Assembly (NCBI GenBank): GCA_017427065.1
Contig: JAFRTL010000010.1
Location: 62,001-126,000, forward strand
From: Bacteroidaceae bacterium
GTDB taxonomy: Bacteria; Bacteroidota; Bacteroidia; Bacteroidales; Bacteroidaceae
Reading direction: 5' to 3'
DNA: 64,000 nt
Positions within the stretch are counted from its first letter, which is position 1. Each line of letters begins with the position of its first letter. Of this stretch, positions 1 to 7,990 are shown piece after piece. The translations under genes and the position numbers were made by a program. The notes beneath the pieces are model-generated. The model worked only from the letters and a program-made list of their open reading frames with translations. It was not told where the DNA came from and searched no databases.

Positions 1-1157
1 AAACCATCCACACCTCTATCTACCCAACCCTCTGCAGCGCTGAGCATGGCCTTGTAAGTGGCATTGCTGCGCACATCACTTACCTTACCATAATCCAAGT
101 CGGGCATGTCAGTGTAGAACATGGCATGATAGTACCAGGCATCCATGAAGTCGAACTTGATGTCGGAAGCAGTGTTGCTATCGAGTTTGAAGGCCTTTCC
201 TAAGGTTACCTTCGAGGAAGAAGAGGATGCGCCGAACTTGGTGCCGCTGTCCCAAGAGGTATTGGAGGTTCGGATCAGAAAACCCCATGTGGTATTCAGG
301 TTTACAGTGAGTTCATAGGTATCGTTGCCCTTATCGTAAAACTTCTTGCAAACGCCGTCTCCGTAATAGAGGTATTTGGCATTCGAAGTGCTTTGATCAG
401 GGTTGTCAGAATCGGCCTTGCTGGCTTTCGTCACAGTGATGGTCTTATCTTTCCAGTTCAAAACAAACTTATAGATGCCACTCACAGCCTCAGCATTCCC
501 CACGGTATACCATTCTCCACTGTTATAACCATCTACGGCAGGGAACTTGCCTGCCTTGATGTCACCTTCTGGATCCTGTGAGAAGGTGTAGTAGCTGCGG
601 TAAGGACTATTTACGTCGCTAGAGGCACTCTTGAACCACTCATGATTCTTGCCCGTATGGTTCATTACATAGTCCAGATAGATCTTAATGCCAGCAGCAT
701 GTGCTTTGCTCACCAGATTGTCGAAATCGGCCTCTGTGCCATACTGCGGATTCACTTTGGTATAATCCGTCACATCGTAGCCATGATAGCTCATGGCAGG
801 ATGAATCGGTGAAAGCCAAAGCGCGCTCACACCGAGGCTCTTCAGATAATCCAACTTAGAGGTGATGCCATTAAAGTCGCCAATACCATTTCCATCACTG
901 TCGGCAAATGAATATACCAACAGCTGATACGTGATATCAGCCCGTGTCTGTCCGTCCCAAGCATCAGGCTGGGCAGTCACTGCTGTCCAATCCGCAGTAG
1001 GTGTAGGGGTTGGAGTTGGTGTGGGCGTTGGAGTCGGTGTAGGCGTAGGTTCTGGTGTAGGACCATCATCGCCACCACAGGAGGTCATCACAAGCACAGT
1101 GGTGAGGCAAGCCATTGCCAGCAGCCACATATTCTGGAATATACTCTTCGCTTTCAT
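1..1157 (-). CDS. SusG-like GH13 alpha-amylase lipoprotein, C-terminal part beyond left edge
   Basis: Outer-surface alpha-glucan hydrolase; the first 385 residues are visible and the gene runs off the left edge. It starts with a lipoprotein signal whose lipobox ends at Cys27, then an acidic patch and a (Pro-Thr)9 linker at residues 37-54. The GH13 barrel follows: catalytic-core region I is DYVMNH (162-167), and the sequence leaves the window at GVDGF, the start of region II, whose nucleophile Asp lies outside. About 210 residues separate regions I and II, far more than in plain GH13 enzymes. This indicates an inserted module at about 190-345, as in B. thetaiotaomicron SusG, which carries CBM58 there. 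The start at 1157 is the only ATG before the signal peptide. It follows SusF in the same direction but is separated from it by the peptide cassette. Starch specificity is inferred from family and neighbours. Confidence 0.9.
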   Translation of the reverse strand, partial: MKAKSIFQNMWLLAMACLTTVLVMTSCGGDDGPTPEPTPTPTPTPTPTPTPTPTADWTAVTAQPDAWDGQTRADITYQLLVYSFADSDGNGIGDFNGITSKLDYLKSLGVSALWLSPIHPAMSYHGYDVTDYTKVNPQYGTEADFDNLVSKAHAAGIKIYLDYVMNHTGKNHEWFKSASSDVNSPYRSYYTFSQDPEGDIKAGKFPAVDGYNSGEWYTVGNAEAVSGIYKFVLNWKDKTITVTKASKADSDNPDQSTSNAKYLYYGDGVCKKFYDKGNDTYELTVNLNTTWGFLIRTSNTSWDSGTKFGASSSSSKVTLGKAFKLDSNTASDIKFDFMDAWYYHAMFYTDMPDLDYGKVSDVRSNATYKAMLSAAEGWVDRGVDG

Positions 1158-1184
1158 ATCCTTAAAGTTTACATTATCTGAGGG

Positions 1185-1192
1185 CAAATATA
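1185..1192 (-). promoter_or_regulatory. -7 promoter element of the GH13 amylase
   Basis: The minus strand reads TATATTTG, matching the Bacteroidetes -7 consensus TAnnTTTG, 28 bases upstream of the amylase ATG. I see no good -33 TTTG at the expected distance, so activation may be needed. It shows that the amylase has its own promoter rather than relying on the sus operon. Confidence 0.4.
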
Positions 1193-1261
1193 TAAAAAAA
1201 ATGGGAAAAAAGCACTTTATGGAAGATATGAAGGATAAATATGTTTTTCCAAATAGAATAA

Positions 1262-1316
1262 AGCCTACAAACGAAGAGTTTAGAGCCTACAAACGAAGAG
1301 TTTGGAGCCTACAAAC
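1262..1316. repeat. 22-bp tandem direct repeat, 2.5 copies
   Basis: The unit AGCCTACAAACGAAGAGTTT plus two bases (AG or GG) occurs at 1262-1283 and 1284-1305, and its first 11 bases recur at 1306-1316. It lies between the amylase promoter and the end of the peptide cassette. Two turns of helix per unit would suit a regulator site upstream of the amylase, but no binding protein can be assigned. The rest of the 1193-1385 gap is AT-rich with nothing else recognisable. Confidence 0.6.
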
Positions 1317-1385
1317 TAAATGCGTTAAAGCACAAAGAAAACTTATTGAATTATTTACATTTTTTATTTAATCTCGCTAAAGCTT

Positions 1386-1547
1386 TTATAACGGTAAAAA
1401 TAAATAAACCACAACTGCAATAACAAATAATACCATAGCTATGATGCTGATACCATGTCTTACCCAAAAAGGAGGTTCGGAACTGATGATGTTCCTTACT
1501 TTCTCACTTCGTAATTCTATTTTTGACAATTGTCCTTCCATATTCAT
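1386..1547 (-). CDS. 53-aa membrane stub resembling the N-terminus of a HlyD-type adaptor
   Basis: Small protein encoded 14 bases after the exporter gene. Its first part (SKIELRSEKVRNIISSEPP) and single membrane segment (about residues 31-53) look like the N-terminal anchor of Bacteroidetes HlyD/membrane-fusion proteins that accompany C39 ABC exporters. It then stops, with no periplasmic coiled-coil or barrel domain. The downstream 220 bases contain no continuation in any frame. The start at 1547 is chosen because it follows the exporter stop; an earlier in-frame ATG at 1601 would overlap the exporter by 40 bases. It could be a truncated remnant of an adaptor or a genuine minimal subunit. The family resemblance is by eye. 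Confidence 0.6.
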   Translation of the reverse strand: MNMEGQLSKIELRSEKVRNIISSEPPFWVRHGISIIAMVLFVIAVVVYLFLPL

Positions 1548-1561
1548 CTTAACTACGATTA

Positions 1562-3748
1562 TTAATTCCCTATCTCCAATTGATTCTTTACCAACTTCCA
1601 ATATGCACCTTTTCGGCCAATGAGATATTCATGATTTCCTGTTTCTATAACCTTTCCTTGTTCTATTACCACTATCTGGTCAGCGCTTTTTACCGTACTG
1701 AGTCTGTGAGCAACTACTATGACGGTTTTGCCTCGATAGAAAGAGCTGAGATTCTCCACTATTGCACGTTCGTTGTTGGCATCCAATGAGTTGGTGGCTT
1801 CGTCCAACATAATAAAGTCAGGATTCTTATAGATAGCCCTTGCTATCAAGATGCGTTGTTTCTGACCTTGGCTTAATCCTACACCATCTTGTCCTATTTT
1901 CGTGTTATATTTCAGGGGTAGCCCCATAATGAAGTCATGGATACAAGCTATTTCTGCAGCCTGACGCAGGCGGTTAATATCTATCTCCCCATCACTCACG
2001 GCAATATTCCGTGCGATGCTTTCTGAGAATATCACTCCATCTTGCATCACCACACCACACTGCCGTCTCCACCATTTCATATTATACTTACGAAGTTCAG
2101 TGTTCCCAACACTTATAATGCCATTCATTGGAGGATAGTAGCCTAGCAACAGCTTGATGAGAGTAGTTTTTCCGCTACCGCTGGTTCCCACGATAGCAGT
2201 GACTTTTCCTTCAGGAATTGTGAAAGTCACTTCTTCAAGTACCTTTTGAGGGTTGTGAGGGTTATATTTAAAATCCACCTGCTTTAGATATAAGCTCTTA
2301 TCTACTTCTTGATAAGTAATGTGTGCTTCCTTGTCTGTTTCTTCATTCTCTTTCTCGTGTATCTCATTAATGCGCTCTAAGCTAATTTTCACGTCTTGAA
2401 GTGAATAGAGGAATCCCATCAACTGTTCTATCGGAGCGTTCAGTTGTCCGATGATGTACTGCACGGCCAGCATCATGCCAAGGGTCATCTGTCCATTAAT
2501 AACAGCTGTAGCAGCAACAACGGTTATGATGATATTCTTCACTTCATTGATAAAGATACCTCCTGCCTCTTGTGTCTGTTGTAAACGCAATGACTTACCA
2601 TTCACATCAAAAAGTTCTGCTTGTATATCTTCCCACTCATATCGACGACGCATCTCACAATCTTGCAACTTTATTTCCTGCATGGAACTAATAAACTGAT
2701 AAGTTCGATTGTTATTAATGGCCTGCTTCTCAAAAAGCATGTAATCAAGTACTTTTCTGCGTTGCAGAAAAAATAATATCCACACTGCATATATGACGCT
2801 ACATGTAAGGAAGATAAAGAAAATCAGCAAATTATAATTCAATAGCACAATACCGAATACGATAAAGCTCAGGAGTGAAAATGCTACATTTATCATCTGA
2901 GTCGTCAGAAAGCGTTCTACACGATTATGATCTCCCATACGCTGAAGCAAATCCCCCAATAACTTAGTGTCAAAGAATCCCATCGGCAACTTCAATAACT
3001 TGATAAAGAAGTCAGATACCAATGATATATTGATGCGCATACCAATGTGCAACAATATCCATCGGCGTATGAAATCCACACTTGTACGGCTAATAGTCAG
3101 CATCAATTGCCCCAACAGTATCAGGTAGATTATGTTCAGCCGCTTCTGCTCAATACCAACATCCACTATAGCTTGAGTAAGGAAAGGTAATATCAACTGC
3201 AACAAGCTTCCTAATAGTGCCCCCAGTACTATCTGCCCAAAGTATCGCTTGTATTGCTTCACATAACCCATTAAGAAGCTGAATGATCGCTTTTCACCCA
3301 TTCCGTCATCATTCTTTTCATAAAAGGCAGGTGTGGGTTCCAGAAACATGGCTATGCCTTTCTCCTCATTATTTGAACAAGTACTTATCCAGTGGGAAGC
3401 AAAATCTTCTGTTCTGTAAGTCACCAGCCCTTTTCCTGGGTCTGCTACAAAGAACTTCCTGCCTTTCTTCACCCTATAAAGCACCACGAAATGGTTTTGA
3501 TTCCAATGCAGTATGCAGGGAAGTGGGGCAGCAGCAAGTTGTTCCATCGACACCCTGCCCGAGACGGTATGAAGTCCCAATCTTTCTGCCGCTTGCGAGA
3601 TGCCAAGCATAGAAACTCCTTCTGTGGTAGCAACACATAGCTCAGAGAGACTATCGGAGGAATAGTCTCTTCCGTAATGTTTGCAAATCATTTGCAAGCA
3701 TGCAATGCCACATTGCATGCTGTCATGCTGCCGTACAAGTTTAAACAT
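1562..3748 (-). CDS. C39 peptidase-containing ABC exporter (PCAT)
   Basis: Inner-membrane ATP-driven exporter that should cut double-glycine leaders and export the mature peptide. The N-terminal C39 cysteine protease shows Gln7, catalytic Cys13 (in QHDSMQCGIACL), His86 (HWNQNHFVVLY) and Asp103 (VADPGKG). A six-helix ABC transmembrane domain spans about 160-440. The C-terminal ATPase has Walker A GTSGSGKTT, signature LSQGQKQR, Walker B IMLDEATNSLD and the H-loop AHRLS. At 728 aa it is full length for the family. It begins two bases after the stop of the outer membrane receptor gene and precedes the HlyD-like stub, so one leftward operon with the precursor and maturase is likely. The two double-glycine peptides at 7459-7875 are the obvious substrates. 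Confidence 0.93.
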   Translation of the reverse strand: MFKLVRQHDSMQCGIACLQMICKHYGRDYSSDSLSELCVATTEGVSMLGISQAAERLGLHTVSGRVSMEQLAAAPLPCILHWNQNHFVVLYRVKKGRKFFVADPGKGLVTYRTEDFASHWISTCSNNEEKGIAMFLEPTPAFYEKNDDGMGEKRSFSFLMGYVKQYKRYFGQIVLGALLGSLLQLILPFLTQAIVDVGIEQKRLNIIYLILLGQLMLTISRTSVDFIRRWILLHIGMRINISLVSDFFIKLLKLPMGFFDTKLLGDLLQRMGDHNRVERFLTTQMINVAFSLLSFIVFGIVLLNYNLLIFFIFLTCSVIYAVWILFFLQRRKVLDYMLFEKQAINNNRTYQFISSMQEIKLQDCEMRRRYEWEDIQAELFDVNGKSLRLQQTQEAGGIFINEVKNIIITVVAATAVINGQMTLGMMLAVQYIIGQLNAPIEQLMGFLYSLQDVKISLERINEIHEKENEETDKEAHITYQEVDKSLYLKQVDFKYNPHNPQKVLEEVTFTIPEGKVTAIVGTSGSGKTTLIKLLLGYYPPMNGIISVGNTELRKYNMKWWRRQCGVVMQDGVIFSESIARNIAVSDGEIDINRLRQAAEIACIHDFIMGLPLKYNTKIGQDGVGLSQGQKQRILIARAIYKNPDFIMLDEATNSLDANNERAIVENLSSFYRGKTVIVVAHRLSTVKSADQIVVIEQGKVIETGNHEYLIGRKGAYWKLVKNQLEIGN

Positions 3749-3750
3749 CG

Positions 3751-6027
3751 CTACAAACTAATACCCGATTCAGTACTGTTAAGATATTTCGTTTGCCTAT
3801 TTGGTGCCCTACGCTTACGGAAGCTATAAGAAATACCTATTAAAACCTTATAGCGCCTGTCTTTACTGTCCATGAAGAATTGTGAATGATAAGTATCCTC
3901 ATCTGTATATACTCTTGACTTTAACATACCTAAGAAATAGCGCATACCCGCGTTGAGTGCCCATTGGTCATTTAGGCTGTAAGTCAGAGTAAACTCAGAT
4001 TCTGCTCCCCTACTGATGGTTTTACTGTGAATACCATATTGTTTAGGGAAATAGGAGAGATTGCCGTTCCACGACCACCTCTTCTGATAGCCATAGAAAT
4101 TCAACATATATTGGAATTGGTTTTTAGCAGACTGGTGTTCAAAGTAATTAGTTAGGTTTGCGATCGTAAGATTAATGCCACCCCATTTATAATTCTGATA
4201 ACCTGCAGTGACTTGGGCTGTCAGTCGGCTAAAATGCCCATAGTTCTCATAAGTTTGGGTGTAGATATGGCTCTGTGGGTCTGTATAACCAATGTTATTA
4301 ATCTCATCAGTTACCAACTGATAGGCCAATGATGGCATAAGGCTGAATCCTTTTTTGCTGAAGCTATAGCGCATCTGCCAGTTGTAAATGCGTTGTGGTA
4401 ACAGGTAAGGATTTCCACTCACTACTCTCAGGGAGTCTGTGGAAGTGTTATATGGATTAAGCTGTCCCACTTGTGGGGCACTATTGGTCAGACTATGCGA
4501 AAAGGTTATAGCGTGCCCACTATTAATCCGATAGCTCAGAGAAACAGATTCTACAGGACGGAAATAATTATAACGGATATTGTCTGCTTTGCGTGAAATA
4601 TAGTTCATGCCAGCAGATAGGGAATAAGAAAGATTCTTACTTAGATTTCCACTAAGCCCTGCATAGAAGTATTCGTTGGTATTTTGATGACGGAAGGTTG
4701 GATAACCAGCTTTTTCCTGCTTCAATTTGTCGTTGAGGTAAGAGAGTTCATTACCTAACTCCAATTGTTGTTTTCCAAGCGAAGTGACAAAATGGGTCTC
4801 TAATCCACCAGAATAGCGGAAATTGTCATAATCATAAAGATTGTGATACTGCCAATCAGCGTAGTTCTCTTCACGCTCTCCTTGCGTCTGGTTGCCATTG
4901 AGATTGAAACGCAAAGTATTTTCCAGATAGACATTATCCTTGAAGGTATGTCTATAATAGAGGTTATTAGAGTTGACAAAATAATTCACCTTGTCATCAT
5001 ACCAGGTGGTGAATGCTTTAGAGGCATCGGTGGCATCTTTCAACAACCCCTGTCCTGTGGAGGCATATTTGCTGGGATTGTCAATTAAAGAGGAGTTAAA
5101 TACCAAATAGTCTTTATCTGAGGCAAACCAGTCAAGGTTGAGTTGTGCATAGATGTTTTGACCATTCCATTGGCGTGTGCCTTCACTATTCTTTAGATAG
5201 CCAATGTTCTGTTGAGCACTGCTCCATTCACTGTCGTCATGATGAAAGTACCAATGCTGCCCTGTGAGGCTAAGCTGCATCTTTTGATTGCCTATGCGGT
5301 AACTGGCGCTGCTATTGCCATATAAAACAGGTAGGGAGTGGCGAGTAGAAAAATCGAATGCTTGATAAGTGGTTGGTGTTCTCTTGGTTTTGATATTCAA
5401 TAAAGCGACATATCCTGAATTAAGATAGCGTACAGAAGGAGACTCTATCACTTCCACGTCTTCCACCAAACTGGGGTCTATACTATCTATACCTCCATTG
5501 TAACGCACTCCGTTGATAAGGATGAGTGGCTTAGTACCATCAGTCATTGTGACTGTTTTATCTGTTGGATTCACCACGAGTTTTGGTATTTCCTGCAGAG
5601 CTTGGTAAGGATTCTTCATGGCTTTGGCTTGTTGTGAAAGAAAGTATGTTGTACCTGTGGCATTAGTCTGTGTCAGTTGGCTACGATCAGCAGTCACAGT
5701 GACTTCGCTAATTTGTCCTTCTGCCAAAAGTTCTAATGTATAATTACGTCTGAGGTTGCCATTGATAGAAATTTGTTGGCTGATCGTTTCGTAGCCATAG
5801 CAACTCATAGTAATGATATAGTTACCATTCTGAATGCCAGAAATGACGTATTCTCCTTTTGCGTTGCTCACAGTAGCCCCCACAAAGGTTGTGTCTTGAC
5901 GTAATTCCAATACCACCCCAACAATAGGGCTTTTACTCTCATTCCTTATGACACCATTCAGTCGATATTGAGCATATAGGTTCGCCACCAGCAAGATATA
6001 TAGTAGGAAGAAGGATAGTCTTTTCAT
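3751..6027 (-). CDS. TonB-dependent-receptor-like outer membrane protein of the peptide cluster
   Basis: 758-aa outer membrane protein with a signal peptide ending at about residue 19 (NLYA/Q). It has a carboxypeptidase-regulatory-like beta-sandwich at about 21-105 that begins YRLNGVIRNES, a plug-like domain at about 115-215 with LILINGVRYNGG, and a long beta-barrel to the C-terminus. Proteins of this kind are commonly encoded beside Bacteroidetes peptide exporters; whether they release the product, take it up or sense it is not established. It lies between the radical SAM maturase (stop at 6094) and the exporter (start at 3748) on the same strand. With the HlyD adaptor reduced to a stub, this is the only full-size envelope protein besides the exporter that could take part in crossing the outer membrane; that is an inference. 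Confidence 0.8.
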   Translation of the reverse strand: MKRLSFFLLYILLVANLYAQYRLNGVIRNESKSPIVGVVLELRQDTTFVGATVSNAKGEYVISGIQNGNYIITMSCYGYETISQQISINGNLRRNYTLELLAEGQISEVTVTADRSQLTQTNATGTTYFLSQQAKAMKNPYQALQEIPKLVVNPTDKTVTMTDGTKPLILINGVRYNGGIDSIDPSLVEDVEVIESPSVRYLNSGYVALLNIKTKRTPTTYQAFDFSTRHSLPVLYGNSSASYRIGNQKMQLSLTGQHWYFHHDDSEWSSAQQNIGYLKNSEGTRQWNGQNIYAQLNLDWFASDKDYLVFNSSLIDNPSKYASTGQGLLKDATDASKAFTTWYDDKVNYFVNSNNLYYRHTFKDNVYLENTLRFNLNGNQTQGEREENYADWQYHNLYDYDNFRYSGGLETHFVTSLGKQQLELGNELSYLNDKLKQEKAGYPTFRHQNTNEYFYAGLSGNLSKNLSYSLSAGMNYISRKADNIRYNYFRPVESVSLSYRINSGHAITFSHSLTNSAPQVGQLNPYNTSTDSLRVVSGNPYLLPQRIYNWQMRYSFSKKGFSLMPSLAYQLVTDEINNIGYTDPQSHIYTQTYENYGHFSRLTAQVTAGYQNYKWGGINLTIANLTNYFEHQSAKNQFQYMLNFYGYQKRWSWNGNLSYFPKQYGIHSKTISRGAESEFTLTYSLNDQWALNAGMRYFLGMLKSRVYTDEDTYHSQFFMDSKDRRYKVLIGISYSFRKRRAPNRQTKYLNSTESGISL

Positions 6028-6093
6028 ACTTCTAGTTTGTTATATTTTTTAGTTACAACATGACAAAGATAGTGTTTATCTAATAACAACATT

Positions 6094-7407
6094 CTATTTC
6101 TGTTGGTTTTCAAATAATTTATTATGAATGTATCGGTTGTTAAACTCAAAATACAAGTAATCATCAAGTGATATTTCCATATTTCTTTTTTGACAATAAC
6201 GCTTAACTTCATTCGGAGTTTCAAGAAGTTTTTGATTACAGGGACCCCAACAAAGCGGAAGCAGCTTACATGATTCGCATTCTTTGTTATCAAAAGTTCT
6301 TATGTTTAATCTTTTATTTAGTTTCACCTCATTCCATTGAATCTCGCCTTTAGGAATAAGTATTCCTTCTTGTAAGTCATCAGAAAAATCTCTTCCTGAA
6401 CATTTGTAAACTTTGCCATCGTATGAAATCACTGCCTGATTATTCTTACTGGCTTTGCACGAAATGCTTTTCCTATGCAGATTCATATAAGAAACAGTGA
6501 ATCCATTCCCTTGTATTAATCTGATAGTGTCTTTCAGCATTGCATTGCTATTATTATCGCTTTTAGTTTGCCATACTCTTTCTAAGTGGACACCTATTTT
6601 CCTGCGATCTATATCTGAAATATCTTCTATTAATTCTGGTATGTGTTTCAGGGTTTCATTATCATAATTAATTCTTAAATTGATATAGCATTTGTCATAA
6701 TAATCACATAACAGATGTATCATTCTAAATACCTTTTCATAGGTTGGCTCTTTAGAATCTAAGTCACGCTTTACTTTATTGTGCTTCTCTTTGTAACCAT
6801 CAATAGATATTTGAAATTTAGCTTCAAGTTCAGCGAACATTGGAATCATATCTTCAGTGATTTTTGTCGCATTTGTGACAAAGAAAAAAGATACACCTTT
6901 TTCTTTTTGCATAACAGTTTCTTTAATTTTAATAAGCAAAGGAAAAACTTCTTCTTTAAAATAAAGCAATGGCTCTCCACCAAATAACTCTACCTCAATG
7001 AACTTTATGCATTCTTGATTCAAGACATGGTTAACATGATTTAGAATAGCCTCTTGATTAGGTACTTCAAAGTGGCTGCCTTTAAGATGACTTTCAAAAC
7101 AATACCAGCAACGAAGATTGCAATCTAAAGTTGGTAATAAAGTAAGACTATAGGTCTCGTTTTCTGAAGATATTACATTTTTATACTCTTCTTCCAACAA
7201 TTGGTATTCAGAAATGCTATCATCCTCTATGATAAAGCCATTCGTTTTTAGATCTTCAATGATAGAGTTGGGAATAGATTCTATAGTATTATTAATTAAA
7301 TACTCATATACTGCTGTAGGAAGAATAGCAAATGTGTCATATCTTGTATTATAGCCAATAACATACTTTGGCAACTTTGTAAATAAATTATAGAAACTTG
7401 CTTTCAT
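6094..7407 (-). CDS. Radical SAM/SPASM peptide maturase
   Basis: Predicted to modify the neighbouring precursor peptide(s) using S-adenosylmethionine and Fe-S clusters. The start at 7407 (MKASFYNLF) is preferred to an ATG 36 bases upstream because it matches the usual beginning of this enzyme class; the product is 437 aa. Residues 1-90 look like the peptide-recognition region common in SPASM maturases. The radical SAM motif CNLRCWYC gives Cys96, Cys100 and Cys103. The C-terminal SPASM domain is complete: G-x4-C (GKVYKC), then C-x2-C-x5-C-x3-C (CESCKLLPLCWGPC) and a final Cys (RYC). The gene is markedly AT-rich. It is separated from the 12-Cys precursor by a 13-bp-arm hairpin. Likely chemistry is thioether or another cross-link at or near Cys residues, inferred from substrate composition only. 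It resembles the GG-Bacteroidales maturase group as I recall it. Confidence 0.9.
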   Translation of the reverse strand: MKASFYNLFTKLPKYVIGYNTRYDTFAILPTAVYEYLINNTIESIPNSIIEDLKTNGFIIEDDSISEYQLLEEEYKNVISSENETYSLTLLPTLDCNLRCWYCFESHLKGSHFEVPNQEAILNHVNHVLNQECIKFIEVELFGGEPLLYFKEEVFPLLIKIKETVMQKEKGVSFFFVTNATKITEDMIPMFAELEAKFQISIDGYKEKHNKVKRDLDSKEPTYEKVFRMIHLLCDYYDKCYINLRINYDNETLKHIPELIEDISDIDRRKIGVHLERVWQTKSDNNSNAMLKDTIRLIQGNGFTVSYMNLHRKSISCKASKNNQAVISYDGKVYKCSGRDFSDDLQEGILIPKGEIQWNEVKLNKRLNIRTFDNKECESCKLLPLCWGPCNQKLLETPNEVKRYCQKRNMEISLDDYLYFEFNNRYIHNKLFENQQK

Positions 7408-7422
7408 TGTTATTAAGTTTAA

Positions 7423-7449
7423 GAGAGTGTGCTTCAGAAGCACACTCTC
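7423..7449 (-). terminator. Intercistronic hairpin between precursor and maturase
   Basis: Perfect 13-bp inverted repeat: arms 7423-7435 and 7437-7449 around one central base, folding as a 10-11 bp stem with a small loop. It begins 10 bases after the 12-Cys precursor stop and ends 16 bases before the maturase ATG. No T-run follows on the minus strand, so it is more likely an attenuator or RNA stabiliser that keeps precursor mRNA in excess over maturase mRNA. Function is inferred. Confidence 0.6.
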
Positions 7450-7458
7450 AATAATTAA

Positions 7459-7704
7459 TCATTCAAATGGTGGAGGAGTGATTCCACATTCACAACCACA
7501 ACCACAGCCAGTGCCAGTTCCATTACCGCATCCGCAACCACAACCACAGCCCTTTCCTAATGAGCATTCGCATCCACAACCGCATCCTGCGCCTGTGCCA
7601 TCCATGGTCGCTCCACCAGTAATGAACAATAGTTCATCGTCTTTAAGTTCAATCTCATCCAAAGGGAGAGAGACTCTTTCTAAAGTTACAAATTTTTTAC
7701 TCAT
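7459..7704 (-). CDS. RiPP precursor, double-glycine leader and 12-Cys core
   Basis: 81-aa precursor. The leader (1-31) is acidic and hydrophobic and ends DELLFITGG, a classic double-glycine site for a C39 protease. The predicted 50-aa core (32-81) has 12 cysteines, all alternating with Gly or Glu, in three blocks: CGCGCEC (41-47), CGCGCGC (53-59) and CGCGCEC (67-73). The blocks are linked by SLGKG and GNGTGTG, and the tail is GITPPPFE. The core coding DNA is far more GC-rich than its surroundings. The gene directly precedes the SPASM maturase, and the exporter with matching protease is downstream. Leader style fits the GG-Bacteroidales natural-product precursors; the threefold C-x-C-x-C-x-C core is not one I recognise. 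Product activity is unknown. Confidence 0.88.
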   Translation of the reverse strand: MSKKFVTLERVSLPLDEIELKDDELLFITGGATMDGTGAGCGCGCECSLGKGCGCGCGCGNGTGTGCGCGCECGITPPPFE

Positions 7705-7758
7705 AATAGAATTTATTAAAGATTAAACATCGTGAGTATTTTCCACATAAATTGTCAT

Positions 7759-7875
7759 TTATGGTTCAAAAGGTTGTTTGCCTTCATCAATCCAAATCCA
7801 ACCATGTTCAGTCCATACCCACTTGCCACCATAAACAATCAGCATTTCCCCAAAAGTTAAAATTTCAATTTTCAT
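7759..7875 (-). CDS. Second putative RiPP precursor, Trp-rich, 38 aa
   Basis: Short ORF first in the leftward peptide operon, 54 bases upstream of the 12-Cys precursor. The leader MKIEILTFGEMLIVYGG ends with E-M-L-I-V-Y-G-G, closely paralleling E-L-L-F-I-T-G-G of the neighbour, so the same C39 protease could cut it after Gly17. The 21-residue core is Lys followed by two copies of a heptapeptide, WVWTEHG and WIWIDEG, then KQPFEP. Four Trp occur as two W-x-W pairs (19/21 and 26/28). The tail recalls the PPPFE end of the other core. It is supported by position, leader match and internal repeat. It is too short for statistical coding support, and no homologue comes to mind. Confidence 0.68.
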   Translation of the reverse strand: MKIEILTFGEMLIVYGGKWVWTEHGWIWIDEGKQPFEP

Positions 7876-7932
7876 GATTTCTATATTTATTGTTTATTTG
7901 GCGAAATTTACGATGAAAAATCGAAACTATTT

Positions 7933-7960
7933 GTAATCAAAACGTAATCTTTTGGTAATC
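7933..7960. promoter_or_regulatory. Three GTAATC sites phased at 11 bp (putative OmpR-type operator)
   Basis: GTAATC occurs at 7933-7938, 7944-7949 and 7955-7960, i.e. exactly one helical turn apart, in the divergent intergenic region between the peptide operon and the kinase gene. OmpR/PhoB-family regulators bind direct repeats with this spacing, and the regulator encoded at 9409-10059 belongs to that family. The sites lie 58-85 bases upstream of the first peptide ATG, just above a near-consensus -7 element on the minus strand (TAAATTTC, 7903-7910), a position fitting activation. Confidence 0.6.
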
Positions 7961-7990
7961 AAATTAATTATTTAAATTACGCCTGACATC

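Noticed and set aside
931-1371. Plus-strand ORF encoding a (Val-Gly)n stretch
   Set aside because: It is the antisense of the Pro-Thr linker and signal peptide of the GH13 lipoprotein, whose frame has full family motifs.
1160-1385. Possible frameshifted continuation of the HlyD-like stub
   Set aside because: No frame on the minus strand shows a periplasmic adaptor sequence; the region is AT-rich with stops and tandem repeats.
7427-7726. Plus-strand ORF rich in Gln-Pro, His-Pro
   Set aside because: It is the complement of the Cys-Gly blocks of the precursor; the minus frame has a leader, GG site and operon context.
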